A stretch of DNA of 64,000 nt from NCBI GenBank assembly GCA_001556995.1, contig LSKF01000079.1:1-64000 (forward strand), in the 5' to 3' direction. Source of the DNA: Erythrobacteraceae bacterium CCH12-C2. GTDB taxonomy: Bacteria; Pseudomonadota; Alphaproteobacteria; Sphingomonadales; Sphingomonadaceae. The position numbers and the translations under genes were made by a program. The notes under the pieces are model-generated. The model saw nothing but the letters and a program-made list of their open reading frames with translations, searched no databases and was not told where the DNA came from. Below, in pieces: positions 47,893 to 59,574 of this stretch (the stretch's first letter is position 1; the number at the start of each line of letters is the position of its first letter).

Positions 47893-49965
47893 ATGACGAA
47901 GCACTGGACCAAGCTGATCGCCGTCGCCGTTGTCGCGTGGGCGGCTGCGCCCGCCGCTGCAGAGACGCTGGAAGTGACCTCGCCCGACGGCACAATCACC
48001 GTCACGGTCAAGGATGATGGCGGGCAAGCGACCTATGCGGTCAGCTACCAAGGCAAGCAGGTCATTGCGCCCTCCAAGCTGGGGATGCTGTTTGCCGAAC
48101 ACCATGGCTTCGAGCGCGGCCTCGCCATCGCCGGATCGACAAGGGCGAGCAAGGACACCACGTGGGAACAGCCCTGGGGCGAACGCCGACTGGTGCGCGA
48201 CCAGCACAATGAACTTGCCGTCACCTTCAAGCCCGCCGATGGCCCCGACCGGCAGATGACCGTCCGCTTCCGCGCCTTCGACACCGGCATCGGCTTCCGC
48301 TATGAATTGCCCGAACAGGCAGCGTTGGCGGGCGACGTCAACATCACCGAAGAGCTCACCCAGTTCGGCGTCGGCGAGCAGACCACCATGTGGTACACGC
48401 CGTCGGACGAGTTCAACCGCTACGAATACCTCACCCGCACCGCGCCTGCGGGCAAGGTTGACGATGCGCACACGCCTGCGACCTTCCGCAACACCGACGA
48501 CATCTATTTCAGCATCCACGAAGCCGCGCTGGTGGACTATTCCGCCATGTCGCTCGATCAGCTGCGCCCCGGCAATTTCGAGTCCAAACTGCGCAGCTGG
48601 AGCGGCGGGCCCAAGGTCAAGACCAAAGCAGGCTTCACCTCGCCCTGGCGCACCATTCAAGTCGCGCCCAACGCGGTGGGCCTCATCAATTCCGACATCA
48701 TCCTCAACCTCAATGAACCCAACAAGCTCGGCGATGTCTCGTGGGTCGAGCCCGGCAAATATGTCGGGATCTGGTGGGCGATGCATATCCGCGACCGCAC
48801 ATGGGGCCGCGACGGCATCCACGGCGCCACGACTGAGGAAACCAAGCGCTACATCGATTTCGCCGCCAAGCACGGGTTCGCGGGCGTGCTGGTGGAAGGC
48901 TGGAACATCGGCTGGGATGGCGATTGGTACAACAATGGCGATCTGTTCGATTTCACCAAGCCGATGCCCGATTACGATCTGGAGGAACTCGGCCGCTATG
49001 CCCTGTCCAAGGGCGTGCGGATCATCGGGCACCACGAAACATCGGCCAATATCACCAATTACGAGAACCAGCTCGGCGCGGCGATGGACCTGATGCAGAA
49101 GGTTGGCGTGCGGCAGGTCAAGACCGGCTATGTGGCGGACGCGGGCGATGCGGTGCGGATCGACGAGAACGGCATCCGCCGCTACGAGTACCACGACAGC
49201 CAGTTCATGGTGCGCCACCACCTGAAGGTGGTGCAGGAAGCCGCCAAGCGCCAGATTTCCATCAACGCGCACGAGCCGGTGAAGGACACGGGCCTGCGCC
49301 GCACCTACCCCAATTGGCTCGCCCGTGAAGGCGCGCGGGGGATGGAATACAACGCCTGGGGCACGCCCCCCAACCCGCCCGAGCACGAGGCGATGCTGGC
49401 CTTCACCCGGATGCTGGCCGGACCGATGGACTTCACCCCCGGGATCTTCGATCTCAAACCCAACGAGCGCCCGCCCTTGCGCGCAGACATGCAGCGCGGC
49501 GACCCCTCGAACCGACCCGAGACAACGCTGGCGAAGCAGCTGGCGCTTTACGTGGTGCTCTATTCCCCGGTGCAGATGGCCGCCGACCTGCCCGAGAATT
49601 ACGAGGCGCGCCCCGATGCCTTCCAGTTCATCAAGGACGTCGAAGCCGATTGGGAGCAGTCGATCGCGCTCGCCGGAGAGATCGGCGACTATGTCGCGAT
49701 CGCGCGGCAGGGGCGCAAGTCCAAGGAATGGTTCCTCGGCGCGGTCAGCGACGAGGCTGCGCGCGACCTGTCCGTGCCGCTGAGCTTCCTCGAACCGGGC
49801 AAGCGTTACCGCGCGCAGATCTACCGCGACGGACCGGATGCCGACTGGAAGACAAACCCCTACGCGATGGTGATCGAGGAAAAGATCGTCACTGGCGGCG
49901 AGGCTTTCGCGGTGCGGATGGCGGCAGGCGGCGGGTTTGCGGTGCGCTTCATCCCGGCGGGGTGA
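47893..49965 (+). CDS. GH97 alpha-glucosidase (SusB-like)
   Basis: 690 residues from ATG 47893, with a signal peptide (to about residue 23, PAAAE). It carries an N-terminal beta-sandwich, the (beta/alpha)8 region (about 285-560) with VEGWNIGWDGDW, and a C-terminal sandwich. The sequence around NAHEPVKDTGLRRTYPN has the Glu (HEP) I associate with the inverting, SusB-type subgroup rather than the retaining one. It removes glucose from the non-reducing end of maltodextrins in the periplasm. It is the last gene of the plus-strand sus operon. Confidence 0.92.
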   Translation: MTKHWTKLIAVAVVAWAAAPAAAETLEVTSPDGTITVTVKDDGGQATYAVSYQGKQVIAPSKLGMLFAEHHGFERGLAIAGSTRASKDTTWEQPWGERRLVRDQHNELAVTFKPADGPDRQMTVRFRAFDTGIGFRYELPEQAALAGDVNITEELTQFGVGEQTTMWYTPSDEFNRYEYLTRTAPAGKVDDAHTPATFRNTDDIYFSIHEAALVDYSAMSLDQLRPGNFESKLRSWSGGPKVKTKAGFTSPWRTIQVAPNAVGLINSDIILNLNEPNKLGDVSWVEPGKYVGIWWAMHIRDRTWGRDGIHGATTEETKRYIDFAAKHGFAGVLVEGWNIGWDGDWYNNGDLFDFTKPMPDYDLEELGRYALSKGVRIIGHHETSANITNYENQLGAAMDLMQKVGVRQVKTGYVADAGDAVRIDENGIRRYEYHDSQFMVRHHLKVVQEAAKRQISINAHEPVKDTGLRRTYPNWLAREGARGMEYNAWGTPPNPPEHEAMLAFTRMLAGPMDFTPGIFDLKPNERPPLRADMQRGDPSNRPETTLAKQLALYVVLYSPVQMAADLPENYEARPDAFQFIKDVEADWEQSIALAGEIGDYVAIARQGRKSKEWFLGAVSDEAARDLSVPLSFLEPGKRYRAQIYRDGPDADWKTNPYAMVIEEKIVTGGEAFAVRMAAGGGFAVRFIPAG

Positions 49966-50002
49966 GGGGCAACTCCATCCGCTCGGGGGCTATATTGATC
50001 CA

Positions 50003-50096
50003 CGTCGCCCCGTGCTTGACACGGGGCTTGGCTAGTTCTGCTCAGTCAGCGTTCAAGAAGAAAAGCCTAGCCCCGGATCAAGTCCGGGGCGACGAT
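50003..50096. repeat. Palindromic repeat, third family (after GH97)
   Basis: Two arms of about 31 bp (50003-50034 and 50066-50096) are inverted copies of each other; each arm itself contains a hairpin (GCCCCGTGCTTGACACGGGGC and CCCCGGATCAAGTCCGGGG, both kept within their arms). It separates the GH97 gene from the RES-domain gene and may stop transcription. Confidence 0.8.
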
Positions 50097-50260
50097 CGAG
50101 GGGGTGACCGCAATCCATCAAGCATAGGTCATTCCCGACTTCTTGCCGCGATCGGAAAACTGCCTGACAGCAATCTAGGCCTTTCAGATAGAAGCTTTCT
50201 GTTAGCAAACGACCACGTTTCGGCCGTGGCGATGAACGCCTTCCGTGCTATCGTTCCCAA

Positions 50261-50818
50261 ATGGATGAAAGCACACTTGCGAACCGACTGACACCGAGAT
50301 TTCGGAAGGTCAGCGGGCCCTTTTTTCGCTCAGTCCTCGTTGATCGGGTGAGGGATGTCCTTGCTCCGCCCCTGCCTGAGAGCGCGGGTAGGTATCATCG
50401 TCCAGGGCAAGCCACGCTCTACATGAGCCCAAAGCTTGAATGGGCCATGATTGCGGTCTCTGGTTACATTCGGGAGGACGGTCGGCCGCGTGTTGTCATA
50501 CCCTTAATGGTTGGGGTTGCTCATGTTCTCGATCAACACGACGAGGAAGCCTGTCGAGCAATAGGCGTTGATCGGGAACTATCGAATGCCCCCTGGCGAG
50601 CCGCGCTCGACGCCGGAGAAGAGCCGCCATCTTGGCGAAATGCCGATGCGGCGCGCGCGAGTGGAGCGGACGGCATAGTTGATCGTTCACGGATGATCCC
50701 AGGCGGATGGCACGTCAATTTGTTCCACTGGAACCACCTCGGCGGACCATCTGTGGAAGTCTGCTGGGAGCCAGTCGCAATCACGCTCCCGAGTGATGGT
50801 CCGAAGTGGGGTCTATAG
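50261..50818 (+). CDS. RES-domain protein (NAD-degrading toxin family), no antitoxin adjacent
   Basis: 185 residues from ATG 50261. The RES fold is recognised by Arg 44 in AGRYHRPGQATLYMS, Glu 60 in KLEW and Ser 143 in GIVDRSRM, which match the R-E-S residues that name the family. Relatives MbcT and ParT degrade or use NAD+ as toxins. No Xre-type or other antitoxin gene is visible in 49966-50260 or 50819-51006, and the other neighbours are a sus operon and hemA. It could be an orphan toxin or a housekeeping RES protein. GC content is lower than its neighbours. Confidence 0.75.
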   Translation: MDESTLANRLTPRFRKVSGPFFRSVLVDRVRDVLAPPLPESAGRYHRPGQATLYMSPKLEWAMIAVSGYIREDGRPRVVIPLMVGVAHVLDQHDEEACRAIGVDRELSNAPWRAALDAGEEPPSWRNADAARASGADGIVDRSRMIPGGWHVNLFHWNHLGGPSVEVCWEPVAITLPSDGPKWGL

Positions 50819-50923
50819 TCCTTCAGGATCACAAAGAGGTGAAGAGCGACCCTTCAGCAAGCCAACCACGCGCTGCCATCCGCCGCGCGATCACCACCAT
50901 CCAAAAGCTGCCCACCACACAAA

Positions 50924-50959
50924 GAGGGCGGACGCCTTCCCCCAAAGGCGTCCGCCCTC
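50924..50959. terminator. Strong terminator hairpin between hemA and the RES gene
   Basis: Perfect 15-bp stem: GAGGGCGGACGCCTT (50924-50938), CCCCCA loop, AAGGCGTCCGCCCTC (50945-50959). It is convergent between the RES gene (+) and hemA (-); read on the minus strand it is followed by TTTGTG, a weak T-tract. Confidence 0.8.
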
Positions 50960-51006
50960 ACTCCCGTCCAAGGGAGAACCGGTAGTCCTGTCAGTCGGAA
51001 AGCGGT

Positions 51007-52227
51007 CTAAGCGGCCTGTTCCATCCGCGCCAGTTCGCAATGCGACCAGATTTCGCTCAAAGCCTTGATCAGCCGGTCGATGTCGCCATCGGTGTGCACC
51101 GGCGACGGCGTGACGCGCAGCCGCTCGGTGCCCACCGGCACGGTCGGGTAGTTGATCGGCTGCACGTAGATGCCGTGATTGTCCATCAGCCAGTCGCTGA
51201 TCATTTTGCACTTCTTGGCATCCCCAACCATCACCGGGATGATGTGGCTGGGGTTGTCGAGGTGCGGGATCCCCATGATGTCGAGGGCGCGCCGCACCTG
51301 CGCCACGCGCTTCTGCTGAAGCTCACGCTCGGCGCTGGAGGTCTTGAGGTGGCGGATGCTGGCCGCAGCGCCGGCCGCGATGGCGGGGGGTAGGGCGGTT
51401 GAGAAGATGAACCCGCTGGCGAAGCTCCGCACGAAATCGACGAGGTTGGCGGACGCGGCGATGTATCCGCCCATCACCCCGAAGGCCTTGCCCAGCGTGC
51501 CTTCGATCACGGTGATGCGGTCCATCAGCCCCTCGCGCTCGGCAATCCCGCCGCCGCGCGGGCCGTAGAGGCCGACCGCGTGGACTTCATCGATATAGCT
51601 CATCGCCCCGTGCTTTTCGCAGACGTCGAGGATTGCGGCGATGGGGGCGATGTCGCCGTCCATCGAATAGACGCTCTCAAAGGCGACCAGCTTGGGCACA
51701 TCGGGGCCGTATTGCGACAGCATCTCGTCGAGATGCGCGACATCATTGTGCCGCCAGATCTTGTAGGGCGCGCGGCTGTAGCGGATGCCTTCGATCATCG
51801 AGGCGTGGTTCAAGGCGTCGGAGAACACCACACAGCCCGGAATGCGCCCCGCCAGCGTGCCGAGGCCCGCCCAGTTCGAGACGTAACCGCTGGTGAAGAG
51901 CAGCGCAGCTTCCTTGTTGTGGAGGTCGGCGAGCTCGGCTTCCAGCTCCACATGGTAGTGGTTGGTGCCCGAGATATTGCGCGTGCCGCCTGCACCCGCG
52001 CCGCATTCATCGAGGCATTCATGCATCGCATCGAGCACCGCAGGGTGCTGGCCCATGCCGAGATAGTCGTTCGAGCACCATACGGTGACGGCCTGGGTCT
52101 CGTTTTCGTTGAAGCGGGTCGCCTGCGGAAATCTGCCGCGGTGGCGCTTGATGTCAGTGAAGACCCGGTAACGTCCGTCGGCGCGCACAGTGTCGAGTTC
52201 GCCAGCGAAGAAGGCTTCGAAGTCCAT
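51007..52227 (-). CDS. hemA: 5-aminolevulinate synthase
   Basis: 406 residues from ATG 52227 (MDFEAFF), preceded by AGAGGGA; an upstream ATG (about 52248) is an alternative. It condenses glycine and succinyl-CoA to 5-aminolevulinate, the first step of tetrapyrrole synthesis. PLP-binding Lys 247 lies in EGTLGKAFG, and [10 protein letters not shown] and YSMDGDIAP are also conserved. Its position at the end of the photosynthesis cluster, 31 bp after puhE, matches Sphingomonadales clusters and lets haem/bacteriochlorophyll precursor supply rise with the apparatus. Confidence 0.96.
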   Translation of the reverse strand: MDFEAFFAGELDTVRADGRYRVFTDIKRHRGRFPQATRFNENETQAVTVWCSNDYLGMGQHPAVLDAMHECLDECGAGAGGTRNISGTNHYHVELEAELADLHNKEAALLFTSGYVSNWAGLGTLAGRIPGCVVFSDALNHASMIEGIRYSRAPYKIWRHNDVAHLDEMLSQYGPDVPKLVAFESVYSMDGDIAPIAAILDVCEKHGAMSYIDEVHAVGLYGPRGGGIAEREGLMDRITVIEGTLGKAFGVMGGYIAASANLVDFVRSFASGFIFSTALPPAIAAGAAASIRHLKTSSAERELQQKRVAQVRRALDIMGIPHLDNPSHIIPVMVGDAKKCKMISDWLMDNHGIYVQPINYPTVPVGTERLRVTPSPVHTDGDIDRLIKALSEIWSHCELARMEQAA

Positions 52228-52258
52228 GGGTTTTCCCTCTGTTTCCATGATTATGTTC

Positions 52259-53053
52259 TCAATTCTGATTGATCTGTGCGGGCGCGCCGCGCTTGGGTAG
52301 GGCCCAGCCCCACAGCATTCCGTCACGGAATGGGAGGGCGAGAAACAGGTGCTCCAGCACGCCGAGCAGGGCCAGCGTGGTGAGCAGGCTGGCGCCGACC
52401 ATCTCCGCGCTGCCCACCGGCGCGGCGAGGGCCAGCGTTGCAAACCCCCAGGTCGCTGCCGCGATCGCGGCAATCGACAGGGCCAGCAGCAATGTCATGC
52501 GGTTGGGGCCGAAATAGGTTTTGAGATAGGCCAGCTGCTCGGGGAGCATTTCCGAGGAGGAATTGGGCACGCCCACGAACAGGTTGATCTTGGAGATCAG
52601 CCGCATCGCGAACATCAGCACAAACACCGTCGCGCCGATCTGATTGGGGACGTTCCATGACAGCGAGATTAGCAGCAGCGCGGTGAGCGCCAGTGCGACT
52701 TCGTGGTGCATGACAGTCGCGGCGGCCTGCCGGAAGCGCGCAAGGCCGGTCAAATCCGGGTCAGCCAGCCCCCGGCGCGGACCTGCCGAAGCACCCGTGA
52801 GGAAGCTCAATTCATGCCAGCCCCACACCATCAACGCGCCGATAAAGGCCAGATAGACCGCCCAGACCTCGACCGAGAGCGAGGCAACGAGGATCACCAC
52901 CAGCCCGGCAATCCCGGCGATGCTGCCGATCATCAGACTGGTGGAGAAGGTCGCGCGCTCACGGTTATCCGCCCAGGCAATCAGCCCGGTCGCGATGAAC
53001 CACACCGCCACCGTCACAATGAACGGCACAATATGGCCGCTCCAGCTTACCAC
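52259..53053 (-). CDS. puhE: Photosynthetic complex assembly protein PuhE
   Basis: 264 residues, GTG start at 53053 that overlaps the acsF stop. Seven or eight transmembrane helices; the segment [15 protein letters not shown] and the motif [13 protein letters not shown] are family features (DUF3623/PuhE). PuhE modulates reaction-centre and bacteriochlorophyll production in purple bacteria. The gap to hemA is only 31 bp, so they are likely cotranscribed. Confidence 0.93.
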   Translation of the reverse strand: MVSWSGHIVPFIVTVAVWFIATGLIAWADNRERATFSTSLMIGSIAGIAGLVVILVASLSVEVWAVYLAFIGALMVWGWHELSFLTGASAGPRRGLADPDLTGLARFRQAAATVMHHEVALALTALLLISLSWNVPNQIGATVFVLMFAMRLISKINLFVGVPNSSSEMLPEQLAYLKTYFGPNRMTLLLALSIAAIAAATWGFATLALAAPVGSAEMVGASLLTTLALLGVLEHLFLALPFRDGMLWGWALPKRGAPAQINQN

Positions 53054-54108
53054 GCGGGTTGGAGCCGGATCGATTGCGGTAGGGTATTGGGCTTGGGCCG
53101 CTGGAAATACATCCGCGCGAAGGCGAGCCCGGCTCCGGCCATGCCAGAGGCGCGCTTCACCATTCCGCCGATGCCGCCCTGTTCCTTGCCCGCCTCAATC
53201 CGCTCAGCGGCAAGGCGCAGCTTTTCCATCTGGCGGCGGAAGGCAGGGGCATCGATATCAAGCTCGACCGGGAAGACCTGACGGCTGATCTGGTTGCAGA
53301 TCTCGAACACCTTGTAATCATACTCGGTCGGATCGACGCCCAGCGCAGCGTGGAACACCGGGCGGTTGTGATCGCGCACATACATCGTCGCATAGACCGA
53401 AAGCAGGAAGAACCGCACCCACAGCTTGTTGGCGCCCTCCAGCAGCTTGGGATCGGCCCGCAGCAGCATCGCGAAGGCCTCGCCGTGGCGGAACTCGTCG
53501 TTGCACCATTCCTCGAACCAGTCGAAGATCGGGTGGAACTTGTATTGCGGATTGCGCGCGAGGTGCCGGAAGATCGTGATGTAGCGGGCATAGCCGATCT
53601 TCTCGGACAGATAGACCGCGTAGAAGATGAACTTCGGCTTGAAATACGTGTATTTCTTGGCCTTGGTCAGATAGCCCAGATCGACCCCGATCCCAGCGTC
53701 TTTGAGGCTTTCATTGATAAACCCGGCATGGCGGCTCTCATCGCGCGCCAGCAGGCGGAAGAGCTGCTTCACATCGGGGTTCTTGGTGCGCTTGGCGATT
53801 TCGGCATAGAGCACGCAGCCCGAAAATTCGCTCGTCATCGAGCTGACGAGGAAATCGGTGAATTCCTTGCGCAGAGCAGGCTCAAGCCCTTCGATCACGC
53901 CTTTGAAGCTGTCGGAATGCTTGAAATGGAGCTTGTTGGGATCGCCCACCATGTCGGCAATCAACTGGTCCCATTCGGCGCGCACTAGGCTGACGTCGAT
54001 CGCGTCAAGCGCGGCATAGTCAGTCGTGTAAAAGCGCGGGGTCAGCATCGTGTCCTGCGTGGCGATGGCCATCGCCTCTTCGCTGGTCATCGGCTTGTAG
54101 GCGTTCAT
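53047..54108 (-). CDS. acsF: Mg-protoporphyrin IX monomethyl ester (oxidative) cyclase
   Basis: 353 residues. AcsF is the O2-dependent di-iron enzyme that makes the fifth (isocyclic) ring of bacteriochlorophyll. Metal ligands are visible as the paired motifs DESRH (123-127) and DEFRH (204-208), with additional Glu residues near 94 and 103. Using the aerobic cyclase rather than BchE fits an aerobic phototroph. The start overlaps the upstream small gene by 4 bp. Confidence 0.96.
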   Translation of the reverse strand: MNAYKPMTSEEAMAIATQDTMLTPRFYTTDYAALDAIDVSLVRAEWDQLIADMVGDPNKLHFKHSDSFKGVIEGLEPALRKEFTDFLVSSMTSEFSGCVLYAEIAKRTKNPDVKQLFRLLARDESRHAGFINESLKDAGIGVDLGYLTKAKKYTYFKPKFIFYAVYLSEKIGYARYITIFRHLARNPQYKFHPIFDWFEEWCNDEFRHGEAFAMLLRADPKLLEGANKLWVRFFLLSVYATMYVRDHNRPVFHAALGVDPTEYDYKVFEICNQISRQVFPVELDIDAPAFRRQMEKLRLAAERIEAGKEQGGIGGMVKRASGMAGAGLAFARMYFQRPKPNTLPQSIRLQPAW

Positions 54109-54410
54109 TTGATCCTCCCGGCATTGAAGCTGACTTCGTAGAGTTCCTTGAGGTCGAAATAGGCCGCGATCCGGATCAGCGCGCGTTCGACCGGCCCGGC
54201 GCGGGTCACGGTCGCGCGGCGTTCGAATACCCGGCGGGTGCCGAACGGGATCTGGATCGGCGCGCCGTGCACCTGCACCTTGTCGCCCGGCTGAATCTCG
54301 ACCTCATCGGCGAGTTCGACATGGGCGTGGAAGTGCTCCGAGCTCTGCTCAACCGTGATCGTGCACGGCGTTTCAAACGAGCGCGCCTGCCCCAGGAACA
54401 GCATGGCCAT
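54105..54410 (-). CDS. Small conserved-position protein between puhC and acsF, unknown
   Basis: 101 residues from ATG 54410, which overlaps the puhC stop (TGATG). A small soluble beta-rich protein ([21 protein letters not shown] ... [12 protein letters not shown]), with His-rich EHFHAHVE near residue 27. An orf in this place is present in Sphingomonadales photosynthesis clusters, so it is probably cluster-specific. No function is known to me. Confidence 0.7.
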   Translation of the reverse strand: MAMLFLGQARSFETPCTITVEQSSEHFHAHVELADEVEIQPGDKVQVHGAPIQIPFGTRRVFERRATVTRAGPVERALIRIAAYFDLKELYEVSFNAGRIK

Positions 54411-54895
54411 CACTGCGCGCCCTTTGGCGGGAGCATGTTGGCATAGATGGCGCGGTTGTCGGGGCCGAAAGACGCGGCCTCGACCGTGCGACCCGTGACG
54501 GGATCGCGCAAGGTCAGCGCGCCGTCTTCCCATTCGATCAGCTCGAACGCGACTTCGGAGCCGTGCCCGCGGATGCGGCGTTGATGGACGAGCGCGCGCA
54601 CGCTGGCGCGGATGAAACCGCCTTCGCCTTGCCCGAACCGGCCGAGCACATCGCCGCTCACCCCATCCTCGACCCTGACGGTGCCGTCGGCCTCGTCAAA
54701 GAAGCGCAGGGTACGCTGGGCCACGATTTGTGTGCCGGCAGCAGCGCGGGCTTCGGAAGGCACAGCGCTACGCTCGACAAAGCCGAGCGAGACTGATGCG
54801 GTCAGCAATACCGAGATCGCCATCATCCCGCCCATCAGCATCAGCGGCACCTTGTGGACGGTGATCTCGTCCTTTTCATATTCGCGAACGATCAT
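54410..54895 (-). CDS. puhC: Photosynthetic complex assembly protein PuhC
   Basis: 161 residues. One N-terminal transmembrane helix (about residues 18-38, LMLMGGMMAISVLLTASVSL) then a periplasmic beta-rich domain (TLRFFDEADGTVRV, IRGHGSEVAF). PuhC-type proteins help assemble or reorganise the reaction centre-LH1 complex. Overlaps puhB by 4 bp (ATGA) and the next small gene by TGATG. Confidence 0.88.
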   Translation of the reverse strand: MIVREYEKDEITVHKVPLMLMGGMMAISVLLTASVSLGFVERSAVPSEARAAAGTQIVAQRTLRFFDEADGTVRVEDGVSGDVLGRFGQGEGGFIRASVRALVHQRRIRGHGSEVAFELIEWEDGALTLRDPVTGRTVEAASFGPDNRAIYANMLPPKGAQ

Positions 54896-55653
54896 GCGGG
54901 GGCTCCCTCAAGTCCCTGTTCACCCAGACGGGCCACGGGGATGCTGCGGCTTTGCTGGGTAACCGCTTGCCCTGCGTGTTGGCCGGTGCGGGCGGGCGCT
55001 TCCTTGATCTCGGTCAAATTCTGCTCGATTGCGCCATATTGTGCGCGCGCTTCCGCGATTGTCTGCGCAAGCGCTGCGGCATCGGGCACCGCGCGCAGCA
55101 TCGGCTGGGGGCGGTTGTAATGCCAAGGGCGCATATGGGGCCAGAGGATCACGGTGCCGAGCAAGCGGTCACCCGCCAATTCGAAGGCGAGGTCACCATG
55201 GCCCTTGCTGCGGGGACGGAAATGCGCGGCGGTGATCTGCTTGAGCGGTATGTTGATCCGCGTCTCGATCGCCATGCCAATGCGCATGATCAGGCGCGCG
55301 TCGGTCAGGATGTAAAGCGTGCTGCGGGTGCTGAGCCAGGCCAGCGTGTAGAGGATCGCCAGCAGCGCGGTGCCCAGCACCGCCGCAACGATCGCCGCAT
55401 CATTGCGGCCCGATGCCAGCGCAATCACGATCAGCGCGCCCATGTAGAGCCCCAGCGTCCGGGTGTGGAACGCGGTGCGGGCGAACAGGCCGAGGCTGGG
55501 ACGGCCCTTCCACAGCACTTTCTCGTTCGGGGCAGGCGTGCCCATGCGGTCGCCAAAAGCCTTGGGCCCGTCATTTTCGAGCGCGGCGTGGTCGATGCCC
55601 TCGGGCAGCGACCTTGCGGTCGCTGCTGTGGGCTCGGCGGTCATCAGATCCAT
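54892..55653 (-). CDS. puhB: Photosynthetic complex assembly protein PuhB
   Basis: 253 residues. Two hydrophobic helices (about residues 60-80 and 84-105) precede a PH-like (bPH2) domain that includes TLYILTDARLIMRIG and INIPLKQITA. PuhB promotes reaction-centre assembly together with PuhA. The start overlaps the puhA stop by about 10 bp. Confidence 0.92.
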   Translation of the reverse strand: MDLMTAEPTAATARSLPEGIDHAALENDGPKAFGDRMGTPAPNEKVLWKGRPSLGLFARTAFHTRTLGLYMGALIVIALASGRNDAAIVAAVLGTALLAILYTLAWLSTRSTLYILTDARLIMRIGMAIETRINIPLKQITAAHFRPRSKGHGDLAFELAGDRLLGTVILWPHMRPWHYNRPQPMLRAVPDAAALAQTIAEARAQYGAIEQNLTEIKEAPARTGQHAGQAVTQQSRSIPVARLGEQGLEGAPA

Positions 55654-56450
55654 GCTTCCGACCTTTCAGGCGTGGCATACATGTAGCCGCCGCCGAAATA
55701 GGCCTGAACGCGGTCCTCTTCGTAGCGGGTGATGATGCCGGGGGTTTCGAGGCCCGGTGCGGTCTCGAACTGCGCGGCGGTGATCGCGTCGATCTCGACG
55801 AACTTGGGCTTTTCCTCATTTATGGGCAGCAGCGCATCGATCAGGCTGTTGCCGTGGACCGTGGCGACCATCATCGGGGCCAGCACCTTCTTGCCGGTGT
55901 TGGTTTCGACTTCAAGGTAGCGGATGATGTGCTCGGCCTGATCGACCCAGATGTCGCTGATCTTGCCGACCATCTGCTTGTCGGCGGCCATCACCGGCCA
56001 GCCGATCAGCTGCGGATCATTGGGCGAGACGACCAGTTCGTGGCTGTCGGCAATCGGCACAATGCGCGGGCGGCCATCGAAGGTGAGATCGGGATACTTC
56101 GCACGGTTCGCCCATGCTGCCGGGCCGAGGCCGTCGACCATCGGGTCACCGGTCGGCACCCAGGGCGCGCCGCCGCCGTTGAAGGCTTGCTTGGCCGGGA
56201 TGTTCACATCATCGCGGGCGACATCTTCGGGCACATAGGTGCCGCGGCCGTTGGGCAGCTGGAAGCTCTTCTTGGGACCATCGAACAGGCTGCCGGGATG
56301 GATCTTGCCGCTAGCCTCATCCTCCAGCGGATAGCCTTCGCGGCGGCTTTCCTTGTTGAGGTAGAAGACAAGCGCGACGAAAAAGCCGAAGAACAGCAGG
56401 AAAGCGAGTTCGGCCACATCAAAGGTGCCGACAATATAGGCTGCATTCAT
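55644..56450 (-). CDS. puhA: Reaction centre H subunit
   Basis: 268 residues. The sole transmembrane helix near the N-terminus (about residues 12-30, VAELAFLLFFGFFVALVFYL) is followed by a cytoplasmic PRC-barrel domain with KISDIWVDQAEHIIRYLEVE. The H subunit caps the L/M core and gates the path of protons to QB. L and M genes (pufL, pufM) are not in this window; they are usually in a separate cluster. Confidence 0.96.
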   Translation of the reverse strand: MNAAYIVGTFDVAELAFLLFFGFFVALVFYLNKESRREGYPLEDEASGKIHPGSLFDGPKKSFQLPNGRGTYVPEDVARDDVNIPAKQAFNGGGAPWVPTGDPMVDGLGPAAWANRAKYPDLTFDGRPRIVPIADSHELVVSPNDPQLIGWPVMAADKQMVGKISDIWVDQAEHIIRYLEVETNTGKKVLAPMMVATVHGNSLIDALLPINEEKPKFVEIDAITAAQFETAPGLETPGIITRYEEDRVQAYFGGGYMYATPERSEAWI

Positions 56451-56522
56451 TTCACATTCCTCTCATGGAATATCCGGCAGAGGCGCAAGCCGGGCAGGAT
56501 GGGTACGGACGGGCACGGGTAA

Positions 56523-57955
56523 TCATGTCGGAAACTCCCTCAGGCCGAAGGGCTGAGCGAGGGGGTCTTCAGCATCACGTTCGCGGCGGTGGTGGCCGAC
56601 CAGCGGACCGATGGCGGCCATGCCGGCGAGCAGCAGCGCGATTTCAAGCGTGTAAACGGTGGAGTATCCGGTCGCGCGGGTAGCCATCGAAACGGTGCCT
56701 TCACCACTGCCGGCCCATGCCGCGACGCCGTCGCGCAGCAGGCCGCCAATGGCGATGCCTGCGCCCGCGCAGGTCGCCTGCACCGCGCCCCAAGCGCCCA
56801 GCGCAAGACCTGCGGTCTCGGTCTTGGCGATGCTCATCGCCTCCATCAGCGTGCCGACCGAGAACAGCCCGAGCCCGAGCCCGATCCCCAGCGCGCCCGC
56901 GTAAAGCATCAACGGGGCTGCAAACGGCCCCGCGAACAGCACCAGCAGAAAAGCATTGATGCCAATCACCAGCCCGGCGCCCGCAAGCCTTAGCGGGTCC
57001 CACCCGCGCGCGAGCATCCGGCCCGACACCATGAACCCGATCAGCGATCCCAGCGCCCAGGCCCCCGTCAGTCCCGTGGTCGCCCCGACCGACAGGCCGA
57101 GGATCTCGCCGCCATAGGGCTCAAGCAGCGCATCCTGCATCGCAAAGCCCGCAGCCCCGATCCCTATTGCCGTCAACAGCCGCGCGTTGCGTCCATCATT
57201 GACGAAGGCCTGCCACAATTCCGAAAAGGTAGGCGTCTCGCGGTCGGGCGCGGTCACCGCAGTGTTTCGTGCTTCCTGCTTCCAGAGCGCGGTCAGATTG
57301 AGGATGATGGTCAGCAATGCGCAGCCCTGAATCACCTGCACCAGCTTGGTCGCGGAGTAATCATGCAGCACGCCGCCGATCACGAAGGCGGCAAACATCA
57401 TGCCGACCAGCAGCATCACGTAAAGCAGCGCGACCGCGCGCGGGCGCTTGTCCTCGGGCGCGAGATCGGTCGCGAGGGCAAGTCCAGCGGTCTGCGTGAC
57501 GTGGAAGCCGGTGCCAGTCAGCAGGAACGCCGCCGTCGCCGCGACGAGACCGATGGTGAACTTCTCGGGGATGCCGAGCAGCAGCAGCGCAAACGGCATG
57601 ATCGCCAACCCGCCAAACTGCATCAGCGTGCCGAACCAGATATAGGGCACACGCCGCCAGCCGAGCACCGAGCGGTGCGTATCGGACTTGTGCCCGATCA
57701 ACGCGCGGAACGGCGCGACCAGCAGCGGCACAGCGATTAGCAGCGCGACCAGCCAGGTCGGTGTGCCAAGCTCCACCACCATCACCCGGTTCAAGGTGCC
57801 GTTCAACAGCACCATCGCCATGCCCACGCTCACCTGAAACAGCGCGAGCCGCAGCAGCCGGGGCAAGGGCAAGTCCGCGCTGGCCGCATCTGCAAACGGG
57901 AGCAGGCGGAATACCGCCTCAGTCCAGTGCGACGGGGCAGGGCGAACCGGGCGGG

Positions 57956-57959
<4 letters not shown>
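56523..57959 (-). CDS. lhaA: Light-harvesting 1 assembly protein LhaA (BCD/PucC family, MFS)
   Basis: 478 residues with 12 transmembrane helices. BCD-family features: ALFQVSVGMAMVLLNGTLNRV at the start, GHKSDTHRSVLGWRRVPYIW and the LATDLAPEDKRPRAVAL loop. Proteins of this family (LhaA, PucC, Bch2) deliver bacteriochlorophyll or antenna to LH1 assembly. Position right after bchM and before puhA is that of lhaA. A 72-bp gap separates it from puhA. Confidence 0.93.
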
Positions 57960-59574
<1,615 letters not shown>

